A DNA stretch of 40,811 nt, from assembly GCA_024279255.1 (NCBI GenBank), contig JAJRRT010000069.1:1-40811 (forward strand), written 5' to 3'. The stretch is from Deltaproteobacteria bacterium (lineage in GTDB: Bacteria; Desulfobacterota; Desulfuromonadia; Desulfuromonadales; Geopsychrobacteraceae). Of this stretch, positions 1-9,527 are shown in pieces. The first letter of the stretch is position 1, and each line of letters starts with the position of its first letter. Made by a program: the position numbers and the translations under genes. The notes under the pieces are model-generated. The model was not told the DNA's origin. It made no database searches and saw only the letters and a program-made list of their open reading frames with translations.

Positions 1-13
1 CATAGGGGGTCCA

Positions 14-1903
14 GTGAGTCAATTTCAGAAAAATATTGCCCTTTGGCTGGTCATCTCTCTGTTGATGATCATGCTCTTCAATATGATGAGTCAAAGAGGG
101 ACTGACCAGAAAAAAGTTAACTATACCGAGCTGTTAGATAGTATTGAGTCGGGGCAGGTGATCAGTGTCACAATCCAGGGTTCACAGATCACCGGGACAT
201 TAGATGATGGGACCAAGTTTTTAACCACCGCTCCCCCTGATATGGAACTGATCCCTGAGCTTAAAGAAAAGGGGATTATTATCGAGGCCAAGCCGGTTGA
301 TGATCAGGGTTTTTGGTTTACCCTGCTGATCTCCTGGGGACCGATTCTTCTGCTTATCGGGGTCTGGATTTTCTTCATGCGCCAAATGCAGTCGGGTGGT
401 GGCAAGGCAATGAGCTTTGGCAAGAGTAAGGCCAAGCTGTTGACTGACACCCAGGGGCTGGTGACCTTTAAGGATGTCGCTGGCGTCGATGAAGCGAAGC
501 AGGAACTTGAAGAGGTCGTCGAATTTCTTAAAGATCCGAAAAAATTTACCAAGCTCGGCGGAAAAATCCCCAAAGGCGTACTGCTGGTGGGAGCGCCAGG
601 CACTGGTAAAACTCTGTTGGCTCGTTCTGTAGCCGGTGAAGCCGGTGTCCCTTTCTTTACTATCTCCGGGTCTGATTTCGTTGAGATGTTTGTCGGTGTC
701 GGTGCCAGTCGGGTGCGTGATCTGTTCCTGCAAGGGAAAAAGAATGCACCCTGCATTATTTTCATCGATGAAATTGATGCTGTGGGTCGCCACCGTGGTG
801 CTGGACTAGGCGGCGGTCATGACGAGCGTGAGCAGACTCTTAACCAGTTGCTGGTCGAGATGGACGGCTTTGAGTCAAATGAAGGGGTTATTCTGGTAGC
901 AGCAACCAATCGTCCTGACGTTCTTGACCCCGCTTTGCTGCGGCCGGGACGTTTCGACCGTCAGGTTGTCGTGCCGCGCCCCGACATTAGAGGACGCAGT
1001 CGAATTCTTCAGGTCCACTCGCGTAAGGTTCCAATGGGCGATGATGTAGATCTGGATGTTATCGCTAAGGGAACCCCTGGTTTTTCGGGCGCTGATCTGG
1101 CCAACCTGATCAATGAAGCAGCGCTGCTGGCTGCGCGTAGCAACAAAACCCAGGTTGATAATAGTGATTTCGAAGCTGCTAAAGATAAGGTCTTGATGGG
1201 CGCAGAACGGCGCTCAATGGTCATTACCGATGATGAAAAAAAGGTGACTGCATATCATGAAGCCGGGCATGCGCTGGTTTCTTTGCTGACTCCCGGCTCT
1301 GATCCGGTGCATAAGGTTTCAATCATTCCCCGTGGCCGGGCACTTGGTGTCACCATGTACCTGCCAGCAGAGGAGAAATATAACGAAACTGCTATCGGTC
1401 TGAATCAAAAGATATGCGCTTTGCTTGGTGGCCGAATTGCTGAAGAGATGACGTTTGAGTCTGTGACCAGTGGTGCCAGTAACGACCTTGATCGTGTCAC
1501 CTCCATTGCGCGTAAAATGGTCTGTGAGTGGGGAATGAGCGATAAGATCGGACCTTTGACCTTCGGCGAAAAAGAGGGCGGAGAAGTTTTTCTGGGTCGC
1601 GATATGGGTCATGTTAAAAACTATAGTGAGGCGACTGCGATCGAGATTGATAACGAGATTCGTCGCATTGTGAAAGAGAATTATCAGGAAACTCGCACAT
1701 TATTGGCCGCGCATAAAAGTCAACTCATTGATCTGGCTGAGGCTCTGCTTGAGCGTGAAACTCTCGATGGAGCAGAAGTCAGAAAGATTACTTTCCCAGA
1801 ACAGTCTGAGCCTGAAGTGGTTAGCGAACCTGTCGCTCCTGAGGATGCAGCGCCGACTGTCAAAGTTGAGAGTCCGGATGACTCCGGTGATACTGACAGC
1901 TGA
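14..1903 (+). CDS. ftsH: ATP-dependent zinc metalloprotease FtsH
   Basis: Membrane-bound AAA+ protease that degrades misfolded membrane proteins and some regulatory proteins. Two N-terminal membrane segments (about residues 8-25 and 103-122) flank a periplasmic FtsH_ext domain. The AAA+ module has Walker A GAPGTGKT at residues 193-200, Walker B IIFIDEID near 250, and the arginine-finger region [11 protein letters not shown]. The peptidase M41 zinc motif HEAGH is at residues 415-419. The 629 residues are normal for the family and the C-terminal tail is acidic. The start is GTG at 14, preceded by an AGGGGG ribosome site. It is the first gene of a compact + strand operon, with folP starting 3 bp after its stop. 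Confidence is very high for the function; the start is supported only by spacing. Confidence 0.97.
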   Translation: MSQFQKNIALWLVISLLMIMLFNMMSQRGTDQKKVNYTELLDSIESGQVISVTIQGSQITGTLDDGTKFLTTAPPDMELIPELKEKGIIIEAKPVDDQGFWFTLLISWGPILLLIGVWIFFMRQMQSGGGKAMSFGKSKAKLLTDTQGLVTFKDVAGVDEAKQELEEVVEFLKDPKKFTKLGGKIPKGVLLVGAPGTGKTLLARSVAGEAGVPFFTISGSDFVEMFVGVGASRVRDLFLQGKKNAPCIIFIDEIDAVGRHRGAGLGGGHDEREQTLNQLLVEMDGFESNEGVILVAATNRPDVLDPALLRPGRFDRQVVVPRPDIRGRSRILQVHSRKVPMGDDVDLDVIAKGTPGFSGADLANLINEAALLAARSNKTQVDNSDFEAAKDKVLMGAERRSMVITDDEKKVTAYHEAGHALVSLLTPGSDPVHKVSIIPRGRALGVTMYLPAEEKYNETAIGLNQKICALLGGRIAEEMTFESVTSGASNDLDRVTSIARKMVCEWGMSDKIGPLTFGEKEGGEVFLGRDMGHVKNYSEATAIEIDNEIRRIVKENYQETRTLLAAHKSQLIDLAEALLERETLDGAEVRKITFPEQSEPEVVSEPVAPEDAAPTVKVESPDDSGDTDS

Positions 1904-1906
1904 TTT

Positions 1907-2776
1907 GTGACGTCACAATCAACACAACTTTTAGGTAAAAACTGCCAGATTGATCTAGGTTTACCCCGCATAATGGGGATTCTCAATGTGACTCCCGATT
2001 CCTTCTCGGACGGAGGCCTTTTTTATGACCCCGAGAAGGCCTTTGTTCAGGCCCGGCAGATGATTGCCGAAGGTGCAGACTTGCTGGATGTTGGAGGAGA
2101 GAGTACTCGTCCCGGAGCTCCTGTGGTCTCTCCGCAGGAAGAACTTGATCGAGTTCTTCCGGTGATTGAAGGACTGCGGCGCGAAACAGATATACCGCTG
2201 TCAATCGATACGACAAAAGCGTCTGTTGCAGCTGCGGCCGTTGCTTGTGGCGCAAATTTTATTAATGACATCAGCGGGCTGCAGTTTGATTCCCAGATGG
2301 CAAAGACTGCTGCTGCCAGCGGAGCCGGGCTCTTTTTGATGCACACTCGCGGGCGTCCCGGTATCATGCAGCAGGACACCGATTATCATGACCTGCTGAA
2401 TGAAGTGCTTGATTTTTTACTGCATGCTGCAGACACCGCGATGACAGCAGGGGTTGATCGGCAATCGATTGCTCTCGATCCGGGGATTGGTTTTGGTAAG
2501 GATGCCATAGGCAATCTCCGATTGTTGCAACACCTTGGTCGTTTGGTTGAGAGCGGCTACCCGGTTTTGCTCGGGACCTCGCGCAAAAGCTTTATCGGAC
2601 AGATTCTGCAGCAGGAGAACCCGGCGGAGCGGTTGGCCGGTACCTTAGCCACCATCGCTTCAGGTGTTGAGCGCGGTGCAAATATTTTTCGAGTTCATGA
2701 TGTCCGTCCGGCGCGTGAAGCGGCCCTGATTGCCTGGGCTGTGCGTGAGGGGGAACTTCCCGCTTCCAAAGACTGA
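1907..2776 (+). CDS. folP: Dihydropteroate synthase
   Basis: Condenses 6-hydroxymethyl-dihydropterin pyrophosphate with p-aminobenzoate in folate synthesis; cytoplasmic TIM barrel. Visible signatures are GILNVTPDSFSDGG near residues 24-37, DVGGESTRPGA, NDISG, and the C-terminal GTSRKSFIG and RVHDV motifs that line the pterin/phosphate pocket. The length of 289 residues fits the family. The likely start is GTG at 1907, three bases after the ftsH stop, with no strong ribosome site of its own, so translational coupling to ftsH is plausible (inference). The ftsH-folP-cdaA order is, as far as I recall, common in Geobacter relatives. Confidence 0.95.
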   Translation: MTSQSTQLLGKNCQIDLGLPRIMGILNVTPDSFSDGGLFYDPEKAFVQARQMIAEGADLLDVGGESTRPGAPVVSPQEELDRVLPVIEGLRRETDIPLSIDTTKASVAAAAVACGANFINDISGLQFDSQMAKTAAASGAGLFLMHTRGRPGIMQQDTDYHDLLNEVLDFLLHAADTAMTAGVDRQSIALDPGIGFGKDAIGNLRLLQHLGRLVESGYPVLLGTSRKSFIGQILQQENPAERLAGTLATIASGVERGANIFRVHDVRPAREAALIAWAVREGELPASKD

Positions 2777-2778
2777 AA

Positions 2779-2796
2779 AGCATCAATGTTGATGCT
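2779..2796. repeat. Perfect 18-bp palindrome between folP and cdaA
   Basis: AGCATCAATGTTGATGCT is perfectly self-complementary and sits just after the folP stop and just before the cdaA ribosome site. There is no T run after it, so it does not look like an intrinsic terminator. It could be an mRNA hairpin that tunes cdaA expression, or a protein site; the role is unknown. Confidence 0.45.
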
Positions 2797-2813
2797 CTCG
2801 GCGGAGGTGGTTT

Positions 2814-3617
2814 TTGGATCTGGGATTTTCAATGCCTGACATACTTTCCAATATCCGTATCCTCGATCTCCTCGACATTGGTATAGTCGCCTTTATCATC
2901 TATCGAATTATCCTTTTGATCAAAGGCACCCGTGCCGTACAAATGCTTCTTGGCCTGGCTGTCATTCTTTTGGTTTACGTCGCTTCACGTGTCGGTGACC
3001 TGCATACCCTGAATTGGTTTCTCAGTAATTTCCTCTCTTCGATTATCCTGGTTATTGTCGTTATCTTCCAGAACGACATCAGGCGTGCGCTGATGCACGT
3101 CGGGCGCAATCCCTTTTTTGCTGGGTTGACCTACCTTGAAGAAACTGTCGTTCTGGATGAATTAGTGCAGGCCTGTATTGCCCTGGGGCAAAAAAGAGTT
3201 GGAGCTCTGATCGTTATTGAACGTGAAACGGGGCTTAAAGACGTATTGGTGACCGGCACTGCGATAGATGCCCGGGTCACCAGCGAGATGATTCAAGCGA
3301 TCTTTATGCCTGCTTCGCCTATTCATGATGGAGCACTGGTGGTACAGCAAGGCCGTCTGACCCAGGCGGGATGCTTTCTTCCATTAAGTCAGAACCTTGA
3401 TATCAGCAAGTATCTTGGAACTCGTCATCGCGCCGCGATCGGGCTGACTGAGTTGCTCGACGCGGTAGCGATCGTGGTTTCGGAAGAGACCGGTAAAATA
3501 TCGGTTGTCGTCAACGGTGGTATTACCCGTGACCTTGAAGCTTCTGATCTTCGGAAGGTGCTCGGCCGCCTGTTAGAACCACGCACCAGAAAAGTTAAGA
3601 AGAAGGGGAAGGGCTAG
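2814..3617 (+). CDS. cdaA: Membrane diadenylate cyclase CdaA (DisA_N/DAC domain)
   Basis: Makes cyclic di-AMP from two ATP at the inner membrane. Three N-terminal hydrophobic helices (about residues 18-85) are followed by a DAC domain with the catalytic DGA motif at residues 172-174 and the RHR motif at 204-206. The length of 267 residues matches CdaA (about 273) and not DisA or CdaS. A GGAGG site at 2803-2807 is well placed for TTG at 2814; ATG at 2832 is the alternative start. The next two genes are CdaR/YbbR and GlmM, the partners known to control CdaA in Firmicutes. c-di-AMP usually controls potassium and osmotic balance; targets in this organism are not visible here. Confidence 0.95.
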   Translation: MDLGFSMPDILSNIRILDLLDIGIVAFIIYRIILLIKGTRAVQMLLGLAVILLVYVASRVGDLHTLNWFLSNFLSSIILVIVVIFQNDIRRALMHVGRNPFFAGLTYLEETVVLDELVQACIALGQKRVGALIVIERETGLKDVLVTGTAIDARVTSEMIQAIFMPASPIHDGALVVQQGRLTQAGCFLPLSQNLDISKYLGTRHRAAIGLTELLDAVAIVVSEETGKISVVVNGGITRDLEASDLRKVLGRLLEPRTRKVKKKGKG

Positions 3618-3620
3618 CCG

Positions 3621-4322
3621 ATGATGGAATTGGTGACCAAAAATTGGACTCTCAAGCTCCTTTCCCTCATCTTTGCCATGATTCTCTGGATGTTTATTAT
3701 GGGGGAAAGACATCTCGAAGTTGGCTACACGGTACCGCTTGAGCTCCAAAAAATACCCAAAGACCTGATCGTCGCCAATCAGATTCCAAGTTTGATCGAT
3801 GTGCGAATCAGCGGCCCGCGGACTTTGCTGATGAAGGTCAGTCCCAACGACATCAGTATCACTGTAGATCTTTCAGACCTCAAACCTGGGCTGACATCAT
3901 TTAAACGTCTTGAAGAGCGCCTGAATTTACCGAGTGGCATGCGGGTTACCCGGGTCTCTCCATCCTTTGTCGATATCCGTCTAGATCGTCGCAAAGAAAA
4001 AAAGGTTCCGGTAAAGGTCGTTCTGGCAGGTGATCCAGATCCCGGATATCGAGTTGTCGGGCTCAAGGCAATACCAGATAAAGTCAGTATTTCCGGTGCC
4101 GAAAGTGAGATTAAATCGATCTCTGAGGTGATGACCGAACCGATAGATCTTACCGGGGTCACTGAAAATTTTTCAGAGATAGTACCGCTGACTTATGAGC
4201 GAACCTACACTAATTTCGTCGATGAAAAGACGTCGGAAATCAACGTAGCGATCGAAGCAACCGAGCCCGTTGAATCTGTCAACTCAATCGAGCCTCCTTC
4301 AGAACAGAAACAGGTTGAATAA
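3621..4322 (+). CDS. cdaR: YbbR-domain CdaA regulator (CdaR)
   Basis: Exported, membrane-anchored protein with one N-terminal transmembrane helix (about residues 8-26, LLSLIFAMILWMFIMG) and YbbR repeats outside the membrane; I can make out about two repeats (near residues 30-115 and 118-205). The tail after residue 210 is rich in Glu, Ser and Pro. In Firmicutes, CdaR binds CdaA and modulates c-di-AMP synthesis. It starts 3 bp after the cdaA stop with AAGGGGAAGGG as ribosome site, and glmM follows 3 bp downstream, so the three genes are surely co-transcribed. Domain identity is confident; regulation of CdaA in this organism is inferred from other species. Confidence 0.9.
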   Translation: MMELVTKNWTLKLLSLIFAMILWMFIMGERHLEVGYTVPLELQKIPKDLIVANQIPSLIDVRISGPRTLLMKVSPNDISITVDLSDLKPGLTSFKRLEERLNLPSGMRVTRVSPSFVDIRLDRRKEKKVPVKVVLAGDPDPGYRVVGLKAIPDKVSISGAESEIKSISEVMTEPIDLTGVTENFSEIVPLTYERTYTNFVDEKTSEINVAIEATEPVESVNSIEPPSEQKQVE

Positions 4323-4325
4323 TTT

Positions 4326-5684
4326 ATGAAGAAACGTATTTTCGGTACTGATGGCGTGCGTGGCGTGGCGAATGTCCACCCGATGACCACCGAAGTAGCA
4401 ATGCAGCTGGGCCGCGCTGCTGCTCATGTTTTTAAAGATGGAGACCGTCGTCACCGATTGGTGATTGGGAAGGATACCCGCCTTTCAGGCTATATGATTG
4501 AGACCGCATTGGTTTCAGGGATCTGTTCGATGGGGGTTGATGTCTTATTGGTTGGACCATTGCCAACGCCAGGAATTTCCTTTATTACCGCCTCGATGCG
4601 GGCGGATGCCGGAGTTGTCATCTCCGCCTCGCATAATCCTTATCAGGATAACGGAATCAAATTTTTCAATCGTGATGGATTCAAGTTGCCTGACGAACTT
4701 GAAATTCGGATTGAAGACTTGATCAATAGTGGTGAGATCGATTCATTGCGACCGATTGCCGATGAAGTTGGCAAGGCCTTCCGTGTGGATGATGCGGTGG
4801 GACGTTATATTGTCTTTCTTAAAAACACCTTTCCACGTGAGCTTGATTTGCAGGGGCTTAAGATCGTGCTCGATTGCGCCAACGGTGCCGCGTATAAAGT
4901 TGCGCCCTCCGTGTTGGAAGAGCTAGGGGCCGAGGTGATTACCCTTGGGGTTAACCCTGATGGCAAGAATATTAATGCTGGTTGTGGTTCGCTCTATCCT
5001 GAAGTCATGGCTGCGGCGGTTCGCGAACATGGTGCCGATCTTGGTATTGCTCTAGACGGTGATGCTGATCGAGTGATCTTTGTAGACGAGCGTGGTGACC
5101 TGGTTGATGGGGACAGTGTCATGGCAATTTGTGCCACACGGATGCTGGCAGCCGGGACACTTAAAAAACAAACGTTAGTCGCGACAGTTATGAGTAATAT
5201 GGGCCTTGAAATCGCAATTAAAAAAGCCGGTGGGGTAATGGTTCGTACCGCCGTCGGTGATCGTTATGTGGTCGAAGAGATGCGCCGCGGAGGGTATAAC
5301 CTCGGAGGTGAGCAGTCGGGGCACATGATCTTTCTCGATCACAATACCACCGGGGACGGTATTCTTTCAGCTCTGCAGGTTCTTGAAGTTATCCAGCGCA
5401 CCGGTAAGCGGTTGTCGGAATTGGCTCAGGTGATGGAGGCGCTGCCTCAGGTCTTATTGAATGTTCGCGTCAAGCAGCGGACCGACCTTTCCACCATTCC
5501 TGAAGTCAGCAAAGTGATAGCCGATGTTGAAGAAAAACTTGCTGAGCAGGGCCGGGTTCTGATTCGCTACTCTGGAACTGAACCATTGCTGCGGATTATG
5601 CTCGAAGGGGTCGATCAGGCCCAGATTGAAAAACTGGCCGCAGAAATTGCGGCGGCTGTAGCAATGTCTATCGGCGCCGCGTAG
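4326..5684 (+). CDS. glmM: Phosphoglucosamine mutase
   Basis: Interconverts glucosamine-6-phosphate and glucosamine-1-phosphate on the way to UDP-GlcNAc, for peptidoglycan and LPS. It starts [15 protein letters not shown] as the family does. The phosphoserine loop ISASHNP puts the catalytic Ser at residue 102. The metal loop DGDADR is at 244-249, GGEQSGH is the sugar-binding loop, and [12 protein letters not shown] is the C-terminal phosphate-binding motif. The length of 452 residues is standard. Besides its enzymatic role, GlmM inhibits CdaA by direct binding in Bacillus, Lactococcus and Listeria, and the cassette order cdaA-cdaR-glmM is kept here. Confidence 0.97.
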   Translation: MKKRIFGTDGVRGVANVHPMTTEVAMQLGRAAAHVFKDGDRRHRLVIGKDTRLSGYMIETALVSGICSMGVDVLLVGPLPTPGISFITASMRADAGVVISASHNPYQDNGIKFFNRDGFKLPDELEIRIEDLINSGEIDSLRPIADEVGKAFRVDDAVGRYIVFLKNTFPRELDLQGLKIVLDCANGAAYKVAPSVLEELGAEVITLGVNPDGKNINAGCGSLYPEVMAAAVREHGADLGIALDGDADRVIFVDERGDLVDGDSVMAICATRMLAAGTLKKQTLVATVMSNMGLEIAIKKAGGVMVRTAVGDRYVVEEMRRGGYNLGGEQSGHMIFLDHNTTGDGILSALQVLEVIQRTGKRLSELAQVMEALPQVLLNVRVKQRTDLSTIPEVSKVIADVEEKLAEQGRVLIRYSGTEPLLRIMLEGVDQAQIEKLAAEIAAAVAMSIGAA

Positions 5685-5713
5685 ATTAAATAAAGATAAA
5701 GGAGTCAGATCTC

Positions 5714-6433
5714 TTGGCAAAATTGGGAGTTAATGTCGATCATATTGCAACTTTGCGCGAAGCGCGAGGTATAGATGAGCCTGATCCGGTTGCGGCTGCA
5801 ATGCTGGCAGAACTTGCTGGTGCGCAGGGTATCACCGTCCATTTGCGTGAGGATCGTCGTCATATTCAGGACCGCGATGTAGAAATCCTACGTCGAACAA
5901 TTAAGACCAGTCTCAATCTCGAGATGGCCCTGACCGACGAGATGGTTGCTATCGCTATGAAAATTCTTCCAGATACCGTCACATTGGTTCCAGAAGGGCG
6001 GCATGAATTGACGACCGAAGGTGGACTTGACGTGTCGATGCTGCGGCAAACTCTTAAAGAGAAAATTGTCCTGATGCAACAGGCTGGAATCGTCGTCAGC
6101 CTCTTTATAGAGCCAGACTTGGAGCAGATTAAAGCCAGTCACCGTGCCGGCGCCAATTGTATCGAGATCCATACCGGAACCTACTGCGAGATGCGCCATG
6201 AAAAAGATCGAATAGATCAATTGCGGCGTATTGAGATTGCTATCAGTGCGGCACGTAAATTCGGGATGAGGGTCAATGCCGGGCATGGCTTGAACTATCG
6301 AAATATCGGTCCGGTTGCGGCTTTGCGTGGAATTGAAGAATTCAATATTGGACATAGTATTGTCGGGCGAGCAGCTCTGGTCGGGATGGAGCGTGCGGTA
6401 CGTGAAATGCTCGAGCTGCTCAAGGATAGCTGA
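5714..6433 (+). CDS. pdxJ: Pyridoxine 5'-phosphate synthase
   Basis: Last step of DXP-dependent vitamin B6 synthesis, joining 3-amino-2-oxopropyl phosphate and 1-deoxyxylulose 5-phosphate. It begins [18 protein letters not shown], the family hallmark. Other conserved blocks are [26 protein letters not shown] and [11 protein letters not shown]. The length of 239 residues is normal. The start is TTG at 5714 with AAAGGAG at 5697-5703. The stop overlaps the acpS start by one base (TGATG), so the two are translationally coupled; the same pdxJ-acpS pairing is widespread in proteobacteria. pdxH, the other B6 gene of this window, lies far away at 36412. Confidence 0.96.
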   Translation: MAKLGVNVDHIATLREARGIDEPDPVAAAMLAELAGAQGITVHLREDRRHIQDRDVEILRRTIKTSLNLEMALTDEMVAIAMKILPDTVTLVPEGRHELTTEGGLDVSMLRQTLKEKIVLMQQAGIVVSLFIEPDLEQIKASHRAGANCIEIHTGTYCEMRHEKDRIDQLRRIEIAISAARKFGMRVNAGHGLNYRNIGPVAALRGIEEFNIGHSIVGRAALVGMERAVREMLELLKDS

Positions 6434-6813
6434 TGGCAATTGTTGGTAGCGGTATTGATCTGGCGCAAATCCCAAGATTTAAACGTTTTATCGATGAGGG
6501 GAAACTGGCTCTACTTGAGCGTCTGTTTACCAGCGCCGAGCGTAACTATGCCTTATCTCGCAAAGATCCCGCTTCTCATTTTGCCGTACGCTTCGCAGCT
6601 AAGGAGGCCTTTGTTAAGGCTTTAGGTACCGGGTTGCGCTTCGGCCTGAGTTGGCAGCAGATTGAAATTATACGCGATGAACTGGGCCGCCCATCTCTTG
6701 AATTATCTGGTCGGGCTCTTGAGTTAATGGTTGAAAAGGGCGCTAAGCGCTCTCACCTTTCCTACAGCCACGACGGTGACTATGGCGTGGCATCGGTTAT
6801 ACTTGAAGACTGA
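6433..6813 (+). CDS. acpS: Holo-[acyl-carrier-protein] synthase
   Basis: Transfers 4'-phosphopantetheine from CoA to the serine of acyl carrier protein. AcpS hallmarks are present: GSGIDLAQIPRF with the metal-binding Asp near residue 9, the RFAAKEAFVKALGTG block with the second metal ligand Glu, and the C-terminal HLSYSHDGDYGVASVI. At 126 residues it is a typical AcpS and much shorter than Sfp-type enzymes. It sits between pdxJ and nnrD; the 60-bp gap to nnrD shows no terminator. Confidence 0.95.
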   Translation: MAIVGSGIDLAQIPRFKRFIDEGKLALLERLFTSAERNYALSRKDPASHFAVRFAAKEAFVKALGTGLRFGLSWQQIEIIRDELGRPSLELSGRALELMVEKGAKRSHLSYSHDGDYGVASVILED

Positions 6814-6873
6814 TGACTTAGCCCGCTCTGTACTTTTCGAGTGAACGTCAAACCTTTTTAAGCAGGTAAGCAG

Positions 6874-8433
6874 ATGAAGCTGATCACTGCCGAGCAGATG
6901 CAGGCGATCGACCGTAATGCGATCGAATCAATAGGTATCCCAGGTGCGGTATTGATGGAGAATGCCGGTCGTGCCGCTGCCGAAGAGATTCTGAACGATA
7001 TTCATGGGCTCTTCCCTGGCCCGATTCTGGTATTGGCCGGTCGTGGTAACAATGGTGGAGATGGCTATGTGATTGCCCGAATTCTGGCTGATCGCGGCTG
7101 GCAGGTACGAACACTGGTTCTGGCGGATGAAAATCGAATTGCGGGCGATGCTGCCCTGATGTTGCAGATTTTAAAGCAATTGTGTGGCGAGATTCGGTTT
7201 ATTAACAGTCAAGCGTCTTTGACTGAAGAGTTTTCTGTTGTAGATCCTTTACTGATTGTTGATGCTCTTTTGGGAACAGGTTTGTCGAGCGCTACTACTG
7301 GTCTCTATCGGTTGGCGATTGATCTGATCAATCAAAGTCCGGCTCAGGTTGTAGCTGTTGATATTCCTTCTGGTGTCAACGGCTCTGATGGTCGCGTGAT
7401 GGGGGCTGCAGTTGAGGCCGATTTGACCCTCTGTTTCGATAGTGCAAAAGTTGGTCATGGAAGTCGTCCTGGTGCTGATTATGTTGGGGAACTACGAGTT
7501 CTTGAGATCGGAATTCCGCGCACGGCGCGACCTCAGGATGATTTCTGCTGTAACTTATTCGATGAATCGGTCGCATGTGGATTACTGCCGCAGCGACCGA
7601 TGACCGGCCACAAAGGCTCTTTTGGTCATCTTGGTGTGGTCGCCGGGTCAACAGGAATGACGGGGGCCGCTGCACTTTGCAGTGAAGCAGGCTTGCGGAG
7701 TGGGGCCGGATTGGTCACACTTGCCTGCCCGGCAGACCTTCATGCTATCCTTGAAGTCAAGCTGACAGAGGTTATGACGCAGCCTCTAAGCGGTCAGCAG
7801 GATCATCTGATAAGTGACAATTGCGACGAGATCGTGGCCTTGTCCCGAAAATTTCAGGCTCTTGTCCTGGGTCCGGGATTGGGACAGGGGCCGCAAACTT
7901 TTGACGCTGTCCGCAGCCTGGTTGCCAGATGTCACTGTCCGTTAGTTGTCGACGCAGATGCTCTTAATGCTTTGGCTGGGGCCTTGGATGTCCTGCCCGG
8001 ATCTGCTGGCAGTCCGCCGGTTTTGACCCCTCATCCGGGTGAGTTTGCTCGATTGACGGGCTTGACGGTTTCAACAATAGGTGCGGATCGCTTCCGTTTG
8101 GCACGTCAGTTTGCAATAGATAATCGTGTTGTGTTGTTGCTGAAGGGCGCGCGGACCTTGATTGCAGATCCTGATGGGCGTGTGCGGATCAACACCAGCG
8201 GTAATGCCGGCCTTGCTACTGGTGGGAGTGGCGATGTCCTTAGTGGGTTGATTGGTGGGCTTTTGGCCCAGGGCCTCTCCTCTTTTGACGCTGCGAGTCT
8301 GGGTGCCTGGCTACATGGGGCTTCAGCAGATTTGTTAGCTGATGAAAACGGCTGTGCCGGATTGATCGCTGGTGATTTACTCAAAACTATCCCTGTTGCT
8401 AGACATCAACTTGAAGGAGTCTACTCATGCTGA
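6874..8433 (+). CDS. nnrD: Bifunctional NAD(P)HX epimerase/dehydratase
   Basis: Repairs hydrated NAD(P)H. The N-terminal YjeF_N epimerase half (about residues 1-215) has the start MKLITAEQMQAIDRNAIESIG, LAGRGNNGGDGYVIAR and VDIPSGVNG. The C-terminal ADP-dependent dehydratase half has GHKGSFGHLGVVAGS, VLGPGLG, VVDADALNAL, LTPHPGEFARL and the nucleotide-binding NAGLATGGSGDVLSG. The length of 519 residues is that of the fused bacterial form. AAGCAGGTAAGCAG precedes ATG 6874. The stop overlaps the following CBS gene by 7 bp. Confidence 0.94.
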   Translation: MKLITAEQMQAIDRNAIESIGIPGAVLMENAGRAAAEEILNDIHGLFPGPILVLAGRGNNGGDGYVIARILADRGWQVRTLVLADENRIAGDAALMLQILKQLCGEIRFINSQASLTEEFSVVDPLLIVDALLGTGLSSATTGLYRLAIDLINQSPAQVVAVDIPSGVNGSDGRVMGAAVEADLTLCFDSAKVGHGSRPGADYVGELRVLEIGIPRTARPQDDFCCNLFDESVACGLLPQRPMTGHKGSFGHLGVVAGSTGMTGAAALCSEAGLRSGAGLVTLACPADLHAILEVKLTEVMTQPLSGQQDHLISDNCDEIVALSRKFQALVLGPGLGQGPQTFDAVRSLVARCHCPLVVDADALNALAGALDVLPGSAGSPPVLTPHPGEFARLTGLTVSTIGADRFRLARQFAIDNRVVLLLKGARTLIADPDGRVRINTSGNAGLATGGSGDVLSGLIGGLLAQGLSSFDAASLGAWLHGASADLLADENGCAGLIAGDLLKTIPVARHQLEGVYSC

Positions 8434-8876
8434 CAGCTAAAGATATCATGACTACCGATCTGGTCACCGTGACCCTTGAAACCAGCATTACTGACCTGGC
8501 TGACAAATTTGTTACATCAAGGTTCAGTAATATGCCGGTCCTTGACGGCTCAGGGAAATTAGCCGGGATCATTAGTGAAACCGATCTTGTTGAACAGCAG
8601 AAACCACTGCATATTCCTACCGTTATGGCTCTGTTTGATGGAGTATTCTATCTGGATAGCGAAAAACGCTTTCAGAAAGAGGTTGATCGGGTGACTGCAC
8701 AAACCGTTGGTGAACTTTGTCAGCGAAACCTCGTTACCTGCGGGCCTGATGCCACAATTGGTGAGATTGCAGGTTTAATGAGTAAACATAAGGCTCATCT
8801 AATACCTGTTATTGAGAATGAGAAGATGATCGGAGTCGTTGCACGTCTCGATCTGATCAAGGCCGTTGAGGTTTAA
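8427..8876 (+). CDS. Two-CBS-domain protein
   Basis: Cytoplasmic protein of 149 residues made only of a CBS pair: the first motif MLTAKDIMTTDLVTVTLE followed by MPVLDGSGKLAGIISETDLV, the second VGELCQRNLVTCGPDATIGE followed by LIPVIENEKMIGVVARLDLI. CBS pairs bind adenosine ligands (AMP, ATP, SAM or, in some cases, c-di-AMP) and act as sensors. It overlaps nnrD by 7 bp and is followed directly by tsaE, so it belongs to the operon. The ligand and partner are unknown. Because cdaA is in the same operon, c-di-AMP binding is a fair idea to test, but nothing in the sequence shows it. Confidence 0.88.
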   Translation: MLTAKDIMTTDLVTVTLETSITDLADKFVTSRFSNMPVLDGSGKLAGIISETDLVEQQKPLHIPTVMALFDGVFYLDSEKRFQKEVDRVTAQTVGELCQRNLVTCGPDATIGEIAGLMSKHKAHLIPVIENEKMIGVVARLDLIKAVEV

Positions 8877-8883
8877 ATTCGTC

Positions 8884-9354
8884 GTGAAGTTTAAAACCAA
8901 CAGCGAGGCCGAGACCAGCGCGTTCGGGCGTTTTCTGGGTGAGCAATTGCGGCGGTCGATGACAATTCTTTTAGAGGGTGATCTCGGTGCAGGCAAGTCG
9001 GTCATCGCGCGCGCGCTGGCACGTGGTCTTGGAGTTCCTGAGGAGATTCCGATTACTAGTCCCACCTTTACTTTGATGAATCATTACTCCGCCCGGATAG
9101 AACTTTATCATTTTGATCTTTACCGTCTGGCCGATGCTGAAGAGTTAATTGAGATCGGTTTCGATGATTTTGCCCATAGTGAAGGAGTCGCTCTGGTTGA
9201 ATGGCCTGAACGATTGCCGGATCGTGATTTTGATCATCTTCTGGTGCAAATCGATCGTTTATCTGCCGACTGCCGTGAGGTCGAAGTCAGGGCTTGCGGG
9301 CTTGAACCACAAGGCCTGCTTGACCGTTTGCAGAAATGGTTGGTTACTCAGTAA
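8884..9354 (+). CDS. tsaE: tRNA N6-threonylcarbamoyladenosine biosynthesis ATPase TsaE
   Basis: P-loop ATPase that works with TsaB and TsaD to install t6A37 in ANN-decoding tRNAs. Walker A is LLEGDLGAGKSVIARALARG; then SPTFTLMNHY, the ELYHFDLYRL block and VEWPER, all family hallmarks. GTG at 8884 gives 156 residues, the usual size; an upstream in-frame TTG at 8866, overlapping the CBS gene, would add six residues and cannot be excluded. It is the last gene of the ftsH operon before the 170-bp gap leading to lysC. tsaB is often adjacent in other bacteria but is absent here. Confidence 0.94.
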   Translation: MKFKTNSEAETSAFGRFLGEQLRRSMTILLEGDLGAGKSVIARALARGLGVPEEIPITSPTFTLMNHYSARIELYHFDLYRLADAEELIEIGFDDFAHSEGVALVEWPERLPDRDFDHLLVQIDRLSADCREVEVRACGLEPQGLLDRLQKWLVTQ

Positions 9355-9391
9355 AAACACTCCGTTACCGGGTGCTCGCGTAAAAAACGCT

Positions 9392-9421
9392 TTGACCCTC
9401 TGATAGGTTTCCTGTTATTAA
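9392..9421 (+). promoter_or_regulatory. Possible lysC promoter
   Basis: TTGACC (9392-9397) and TATTAA (9416-9421) are separated by 18 bp, a fair sigma70-like match in the gap before lysC. Transcription would start near 9428 and leave a leader of about 100 nt. The call rests on consensus match and position only. Confidence 0.35.
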
Positions 9422-9485
9422 GGTCTCTCTGGAAAAATACCGAAATCATCACAGTCTGAGCCCCTTTTGGCGAACGTGACCTTAA
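9418..9485. repeat. 8-bp inverted repeat in the lysC leader
   Basis: TTAAGGTC at 9418-9425 and GACCTTAA at 9478-9485 are perfect complements separated by 52 nt. They span the likely promoter -10 and the leader of lysC. They could close a leader RNA structure or be two half-sites of an operator. I do not recognise a lysine riboswitch in this stretch. Confidence 0.35.
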
Positions 9486-9527
9486 GCGGTTTGTTGTCCC
9501 TAAGACCAAGAAGGAGACAGTAAGAAT

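Noticed and set aside
221-793. Long open frame of 190 codons on the - strand inside ftsH
   Set aside because: Antisense to the conserved AAA+ domain, no ribosome site, and composition follows the codon use of ftsH.
9357-9527. Lysine riboswitch before lysC
   Set aside because: The leader is near the right length, but none of the conserved core segments of that riboswitch can be seen.
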